Below are positions 60,592 to 64,000 of a DNA stretch of 64,000 bases, in pieces. A program made the position numbers and the translations under genes. Position 1 is the first letter of the stretch. The number at the start of each line of letters is the position of its first letter. The stretch covers positions 62,001 through 126,000 of IMG/VR virus record IMGVR_UViG_3300009034_000001; one strand, given 5' to 3'. The notes under the pieces are model-generated. The model ran no database searches. It was given only the letters and a program-made list of their open reading frames with translations, and had not been told where the DNA came from. The DNA comes from a virus.

Positions 60592-60777
60592 TCACTCCGG
60601 ACATTGCACTAAATGACCAAGTCTTTGTAGCATATCTTTGCACATTAGTGAATAAATGTCGCCTCCAGGAAAAATTACTGCTGGAAGTTCAGACATCAAT
60701 CTTGCTAGATTGTGCTTTAGTGAAATTAAATCCTCGTCACTGATTATCCAGCGCTTCTGACAACATTGTTGTTCCAT
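60592..60777 (-). CDS. Small hypothetical protein
   Basis: The 61-residue protein starts at ATG 60777 with GAGGTG upstream. It is helical with four cysteines (MEQQCCQKRW, SLMCKDML, VQCPE). It lies 10 bases before the helicase gene and is probably in the same transcript. Function is unknown. Confidence 0.6.
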   Translation of the reverse strand: MEQQCCQKRWIISDEDLISLKHNLARLMSELPAVIFPGGDIYSLMCKDMLQRLGHLVQCPE

Positions 60778-60800
60778 TTGTCACCTCGTAGTATAAAAAA

Positions 60801-61034
60801 CTAAGAACCTTTTTGTTCTGTCTTGACTAATTGCTTTTTTAATATATTGAGATATTCCTCTATCTCAGCCGATGGGGTGTGATCATCATAAGTTGCATAT
60901 AAGAGCGGTTGAGGCAAATGTGGATTCTGTTTAGCGTATTCCAGGAATCCCTTCAGGTGATTCGTAACTGCTTCCAGATCTTTAATACCTGAAAACACTA
61001 ACGTGAAACATTTATCTGTACTAATTACATACAT
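60801..61034 (-). CDS. Small hypothetical protein
   Basis: The 77-residue protein starts at ATG 61034 after AGGAGGTATT. The sequence suggests alternating strands and helices (YVISTDKCFTLVFSGIKDL, VTNHLKGFLEYAKQN, EIEEYLNILKKQLVKTEQK). No domain is recognised. It follows the phosphoribosyltransferase gene. Confidence 0.6.
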   Translation of the reverse strand: MYVISTDKCFTLVFSGIKDLEAVTNHLKGFLEYAKQNPHLPQPLLYATYDDHTPSAEIEEYLNILKKQLVKTEQKGS

Positions 61035-61046
61035 TCCTAATACCTC

Positions 61047-61568
61047 CTAGAATATTAAACGATAGATTTGTGGAAGCTCACGGAGATGTCCACGGTAATT
61101 AAGTCCATATCCCACAATAAAACCGTTATCCAATTCAAAACCTACATAATCTACGTTCACTGAAGTCTTTCGACGTTCAGATTTGTCAACTAATACGCAA
61201 ATCTTTATTGATGCAGGGTTTTCCATTTCAACCCTCTTTTTCAAATAATCCAATGTACTCCCGGTATCTATAATATCTTCGACAATGAGTACGTCTGTTC
61301 CCTCAAGAGACAATTCAATATCCTCTACCAATCTTATCTCACCGGGTTGCAAACTAGGACCATAACTTGTTGTCCTAACAAAATCGACCTTAACCGGAAT
61401 GGTCATTTTCCTAACCAAATCGGCCATGAAGATAAACACTCCCGTTAGATTACCCAATAGTACTAGTTCCTTACCCGCGTAGTCATTGGAAATCATTGTG
61501 GCAAGCGATTGGACTCTCTCAGCAATCTGTTCATTGGTAAAAACTAATTCTTTTTTTACAAAAGACAT
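61047..61568 (-). CDS. hpt: Hypoxanthine phosphoribosyltransferase-like enzyme
   Basis: The 173-residue purine salvage enzyme makes IMP or GMP from base and PRPP. The PRPP-binding loop is VLIVEDIIDTGSTL (near residues 95-108). Other supports are ELVLLGNLTGVFIFMADL, VDFVRTTSYGPSL with the flexible loop, and VDYVGFELDNGFIVGYGLNY. Length and motif spacing are typical of bacterial Hpt. It complements the deoxyribosyltransferase gene at 44326 in purine supply. Confidence 0.93.
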   Translation of the reverse strand: MSFVKKELVFTNEQIAERVQSLATMISNDYAGKELVLLGNLTGVFIFMADLVRKMTIPVKVDFVRTTSYGPSLQPGEIRLVEDIELSLEGTDVLIVEDIIDTGSTLDYLKKRVEMENPASIKICVLVDKSERRKTSVNVDYVGFELDNGFIVGYGLNYRGHLRELPQIYRLIF

Positions 61569-61604
61569 AATTATTCACGCCTTGGTTTAACAAGATTCAA
61601 ACAC

Positions 61605-62012
61605 TTAACTTTGGTAACGAACTTTAAGTGAACTATCCAGATATCTAAACAAAGTGGTAACACTACACGCCATCAATGTGCCAGGAACCAGGGACATGCA
61701 ATCTTTTATCTTTTGACCTTTCCAAAAGTCAAGAAAGTAATGTTGAGTCGTCGGAACATGTGTAAAATCTGGAATTTGTAAATTAGTTCCATGGGCCATC
61801 CAGACTTCATAGTTTGGTGATGAACGCTCAAGAAACATCTTTGCACTGAGTACACAATCAAACACAAACAGCTTAGTATTATCAACAGGAAAAACCTCAC
61901 AACCCGGAACGTAAATTAATTCCCATGGTCCTCGTAACGGCACAATGGAAGTGAGTTTACCATCAGGATGATGGTAAAGTACCTTACAACAATTAGGTTT
62001 AAGTATGCTCAT
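61605..62012 (-). CDS. Hypothetical protein
   Basis: I place the start at ATG 62012 (135 residues), just after the exonuclease stop (TGAAATG). It is mainly beta with several cysteines (KPNCCKVLYHHPDGKLTSIV, LIYVPGCEVFPVDNTKLFVF). An enzyme of the exonuclease operon is conceivable, but no motif is seen. There is no clear ribosome site, so it may depend on translation of the upstream gene. Confidence 0.6.
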   Translation of the reverse strand: MSILKPNCCKVLYHHPDGKLTSIVPLRGPWELIYVPGCEVFPVDNTKLFVFDCVLSAKMFLERSSPNYEVWMAHGTNLQIPDFTHVPTTQHYFLDFWKGQKIKDCMSLVPGTLMACSVTTLFRYLDSSLKVRYQS

Positions 62013-62013
62013 T

Positions 62014-62529
62014 TCAAATTTTTGATAAGCCCATACCTTTGGTGATACTTTCAACTAATGACTTATACGTTTGACAAGTATCACGGAAAGCTCGATGTGG
62101 CGGAATTGGCTCTCTAGTTTTTAATACCTCAAATAACAAACTAGTATCCCAGCCACAATAATGAAACGGCCAATCAAGATTGGCGTGTTTCAAAAGTTTC
62201 TGCATAAAAGACCACTCGAAGACAATACAATCAGACATCAAAATGGGTCTCGCCCCCGCGCACTTTTCAACAACCAACTTTGCAACATCTGTGTAAATTT
62301 GAGCTTTTTCGATGTATTCAAGTTTACTTATCCTATGTACAACACTAGCATTCCAATGTTGGTTTTCCCAGTATGTTGCATTAGTCACTTGAGGCCAAAG
62401 AATCAAGGTATCAATAGTGTGTACAATTTCCCAACTTGCATTAAGATATAAGCCGCCAATTTCAATCGGATAGTCTTCATCTGAAACCAGGCCGGTGGTT
62501 TCAAAATCAACTAGGAAGTACTTTATCAT
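62014..62529 (-). CDS. DnaQ-like DEDD 3'-5' exonuclease
   Basis: The 171-residue protein starts at ATG 62529 after GGAGGTGAT. Exo I is FLVDFETTGL (D8, E10), Exo II lies near LMSDCIVFEWSFMQKLL (D and E), and Exo III is HRAFRDTCQTYKSL (His and Asp), as in the DEDDh type. It could be a proofreading or RNase T-like trimming enzyme. Confidence 0.85.
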   Translation of the reverse strand: MIKYFLVDFETTGLVSDEDYPIEIGGLYLNASWEIVHTIDTLILWPQVTNATYWENQHWNASVVHRISKLEYIEKAQIYTDVAKLVVEKCAGARPILMSDCIVFEWSFMQKLLKHANLDWPFHYCGWDTSLLFEVLKTREPIPPHRAFRDTCQTYKSLVESITKGMGLSKI

Positions 62530-62558
62530 ATCATATCACCTCCGAGGGAGCCTAGCTA

Positions 62559-62741
62559 CTAAAGCTCCACTTTAATATCTCTAACAACAGTACGTCCAAA
62601 GTACACGCCGTTCAAACATTTATCCTTAGTAATTTCGATCTTTACTACGTCACAATTGGTATTATCTTCAAAGTTCCGAAGTAACTGCTGAACTTGATGG
62701 ATCAAATCTGTTTTCAATTTTTTAGCATCCATAAGTAGCAT
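62559..62741 (-). CDS. Small hypothetical protein
   Basis: The 60-residue protein starts at ATG 62741, 6 bases after GGAGGT. It is helical then beta (KLKTDLIHQVQQLLRNFED; CDVVKIEITKDKCLNGVYF). It lies between the exonuclease gene and the tRNA. Function is unknown. Confidence 0.58.
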   Translation of the reverse strand: MLLMDAKKLKTDLIHQVQQLLRNFEDNTNCDVVKIEITKDKCLNGVYFGRTVVRDIKVEL

Positions 62742-62765
62742 CTAAAACCTCCATGTGAAATTATT

Positions 62766-62842
62766 TGGTGGAACCGGAGGGATTTGAACCCTCAACTTCC
62801 TGCTTGCAAGGCAGGTGCTCTCCCAAATTGAGCTACGGCCCC
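62766..62842 (-). tRNA. tRNA-Ala (anticodon TGC)
   Basis: The 77-nt cloverleaf is read on the minus strand with the CCA end encoded. The acceptor stem is GGGGCCG/CGGTTCC with G3-U70, the alanine identity pair. The D-arm is GCTC/GAGC, the anticodon arm CCTGC-CTTGCAA-GCAGG (TGC) and the T-arm GAGGG-TTCAAAT-CCCTC. A77 and a normal variable loop complete it. It is the only tRNA I can fold in the window. Confidence 0.97.
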
Positions 62843-62848
62843 ATACTT

Positions 62849-62929
62849 TCAACTCGGTGGCATTGGAACATTCCAAAAGAGATAAACCAAAATTACGCCA
62901 GTAATAGCCAAAACAACAAAACCCGCCAT
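62849..62929 (-). CDS. Short single-pass membrane peptide
   Basis: The 26-residue frame starts at ATG 62929 with a GGGGTAT site about 8 bases upstream. It is one hydrophobic helix, GFVVLAITGVILVYLFW, with a short tail. It follows the VIT1-like gene and ends 7 bases before the tRNA 5' end. A small membrane regulator is possible; coding status is uncertain. Confidence 0.45.
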   Translation of the reverse strand: MAGFVVLAITGVILVYLFWNVPMPPS

Positions 62930-62934
62930 TTTTA

Positions 62935-63417
62935 CTATACCCCTAATAAAAACATACCACTAATCCAGATGCCAAGGAAATAAGTTGAGGTTAAAACACA
63001 AGTAGCAATTCCTACATGTTCTAATATGACTTTCCAAGGCTCAAGATTTTGTGTTCTTGCAATATAGAAACTGAATACTGCAAGTAACACCATACCAAAC
63101 ATAATATTAACTATGATAGCAACTTGCAATGAAAAGAGTAAACACGGTATAATAAACAATAAAGTAAACAAGAACTTTGATAAAACAGTCGAAATTGTAG
63201 ATTCCCAAACTGACTTCATACATCTACCCTTTGACTCTTCTGATAGATGAATCCCAAGTGCATCAGAAACGGAATCAGCAACAGCAATCATTAATATAAC
63301 GCCAATAACCGCAAGTTGCAAGTGCGTTCCAGAATACATACCGACCATTAATCCTAACGTTGTTATTACGCTAGAGGTCAATCCAAAACCAAAGCCTGTT
63401 TTTACGGAACGTTTCAT
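62935..63417 (-). CDS. VIT1/CCC1-like membrane protein (possible Fe/Mn transporter)
   Basis: I choose ATG 63417 (160 residues). No strong ribosome site is seen, and an in-frame TTG at 63426 is an alternative. The protein has 4-5 hydrophobic helices: SSVITTLGLMVGMYSG, AVIGVILMIAVADSVSDAL, FLFTLLFIIPCLLFSLQVA, MFGMVLLAVFSFYIA and ATCVLTSTYFLGIWISGM. The stretch DSVSDALGIHLSEESKG resembles the metal-site region of VIT/CCC1 iron or manganese transporters. It lacks the cytosolic metal-binding domain of longer members. It would act in the host membrane. Transport direction is not inferable. Confidence 0.7.
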   Translation of the reverse strand: MKRSVKTGFGFGLTSSVITTLGLMVGMYSGTHLQLAVIGVILMIAVADSVSDALGIHLSEESKGRCMKSVWESTISTVLSKFLFTLLFIIPCLLFSLQVAIIVNIMFGMVLLAVFSFYIARTQNLEPWKVILEHVGIATCVLTSTYFLGIWISGMFLLGV

Positions 63418-63451
63418 AATAACCAAACGTGTTATTCGAAAACGGATGCTT

Positions 63452-63538
63452 TCATAACTTCGAGGAATAGTTTTTTAATAAGCTTTCCCCTATTCTTTTA
63501 AGTGTTGGTTCAAATGCCATTAAGTGGATTTTCAACAA
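63452..63538 (-). CDS. Possible 28-residue peptide behind a hairpin
   Basis: The frame TTG 63538 to stop 63452 encodes about MLKIHLMAFEPTLKRIGESL and a short basic tail. An AGGAG site lies 8 bases before TTG, and its first bases form the 3' arm of the hairpin at 63549-63573. The amphipathic sequence looks protein-like. No family is known to me. Confidence 0.35.
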   Translation of the reverse strand: MLKIHLMAFEPTLKRIGESLLKNYSSKL

Positions 63539-63548
63539 ATCATTTTCT

Positions 63549-63573
63549 CCTATCGTGCTCTTGGAACGATAGG
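63549..63573 (-). promoter_or_regulatory. Stem-loop covering a ribosome binding site
   Basis: On the minus strand, CCTATCGT pairs with ACGATAGG around a 9-base loop (8-bp stem). The 3' arm overlaps the AGGAG site of the possible 28-residue peptide. No T-run follows, so it is not a standard terminator. Hairpins of this form can regulate translation or protect a 5' end after processing. Confidence 0.4.
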
Positions 63574-63652
63574 GTGCATTTTAATTATCAGATATACTAA
63601 ATGGCACTACTTCTGCCAATATAATCAAACTCTTTAACAATTCCTTGAAGAA

Positions 63653-63910
63653 TTACCGGGAGACTGTATCGCCAAAACATTGTTGTAAATTAACTTCCTT
63701 CAATTTTTCAGTTCTTCCAGCGTACAAATCACAACTGCTACAACGGAAATGAATACAGTGTTGAAACTCATGCATTACAAGGTGGCCAATACACTCTGGA
63801 TGCTGTGGACACCAAATGGTAGTGGCCAATAACCTAATTGGCTTCTCCCCCATACAGCCATACACAGGATCCACAATGTGATCAAAAGCAGGCTTACACT
63901 TTGACATCAT
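63653..63910 (-). CDS. Small HExxH zinc-protein, possible metallopeptidase
   Basis: The 85-residue protein starts at ATG 63910 (or ATG 63907) after GGAGGC. It has a consensus zinc motif in HLVMHEFQHCIHF (HEFQH, about residues 47-51) and cysteines CPQHPEC and CSSCDLYAG that could bind a second metal. It is short for a peptidase; a third ligand could be E68 or E72. It lies next to a ClpP-like gene. It is not close to the HExxH domains at 20-26 kb. Confidence 0.65.
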   Translation of the reverse strand: MMSKCKPAFDHIVDPVYGCMGEKPIRLLATTIWCPQHPECIGHLVMHEFQHCIHFRCSSCDLYAGRTEKLKEVNLQQCFGDTVSR

Positions 63911-63920
63911 ATGCCTCCGA

Positions 63921-64000
63921 TTAAATTATTTCGTCCAACAAACCAAATTCTTTTGCTTGTTCTGCTGAAAACCACAGGTCTTTCCGTTCCCACTTTTGTT
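63921..64000 (-). CDS. ClpP-like protease, C-terminal fragment (5' end outside window)
   Basis: The frame open at the right edge ends at 63921 and reads QKWERKDLWFSAEQAKEFGL and then a short tail ending in DEII. This matches the C-terminus of ClpP proteins (such as RDxFMSAEEAKEYGLIDxV). Only 26 codons are visible, so the catalytic Ser and His cannot be checked. In other phages ClpP-like proteases may act in head maturation or host proteolysis. Confidence 0.7.
   Translation of the reverse strand, partial: QKWERKDLWFSAEQAKEFGLLDEII

Overview
This window is part of the genome of a large tailed double-stranded DNA phage (Caudoviricetes-like), probably uncultivated. Evidence is a terminase pair, a portal-MuF fusion, a complete phage replication set (UDG-PolA polymerase, DnaB-type helicase, TOPRIM primase, gp32-like SSB, RecA, UvsW-like helicase, DnaQ-like exonuclease) and repeat-rich adhesin genes. 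Every gene I accept lies on the minus strand, so transcription runs from right to left. Genes are tightly packed, with TAATG, TGATG and ATGA overlaps and strong GGAGG-type ribosome sites. This suggests a bacterial host, but the sequence does not identify it.

Read in transcription order. 64.0-57.2 kb: a ClpP-like C-terminus, a small HExxH protein, a VIT1/CCC1-like membrane protein, tRNA-Ala(TGC), an exonuclease, hypoxanthine phosphoribosyltransferase, an SF2 helicase, a proteasome-beta-like Ntn hydrolase and many small zinc proteins. 57.2-42.9 kb: radical SAM protein, DnaB-like helicase, primase, FolE2, GmhA-like SIS isomerase, dUTPase, MazG, UDG-PolA, SSB, nucleoside deoxyribosyltransferase, RecA. 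A likely terminator near 42.9 kb closes this module. 42.8-37.2 kb: small and large terminase, then a 1233-residue portal-MuF-metallopeptidase fusion and an HNH homing endonuclease.

36.6-19.5 kb: a two-domain glycosyltransferase, two duplicated seven-bladed propeller genes, then an unusual block. It holds a Pol-beta-type nucleotidyltransferase, an ATP-dependent ligase-like protein, a LigD 3'-phosphoesterase-like protein, and three proteins carrying five tandem HExxH-type metallopeptidase units plus an ASCH-like domain. 19.5-0 kb: a glycan-synthesis island (two GT9 heptosyltransferase-like proteins, four GT-A glycosyltransferases, UDP-glucuronate decarboxylase, UDP-glucose dehydrogenase, UDP-sulfoquinovose synthase, a clan-A glycoside hydrolase, two methyltransferases), a Glu-Q-RS-like enzyme, and two Kelch-repeat adhesins with twelve repeats each.

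Taken together, the phage seems to build its own unusual sugars (UDP-glucuronate to UDP-xylose, UDP-sulfoquinovose, possibly heptose) for virion or host-surface glycans, with propeller adhesins alongside. The strongest candidate for an undescribed system is the end-healing and ligation-like trio linked to the metallopeptidase array between 20 and 30 kb. No capsid, protease, scaffold or tape-measure gene is recognisable in the 37 kb downstream of the portal.
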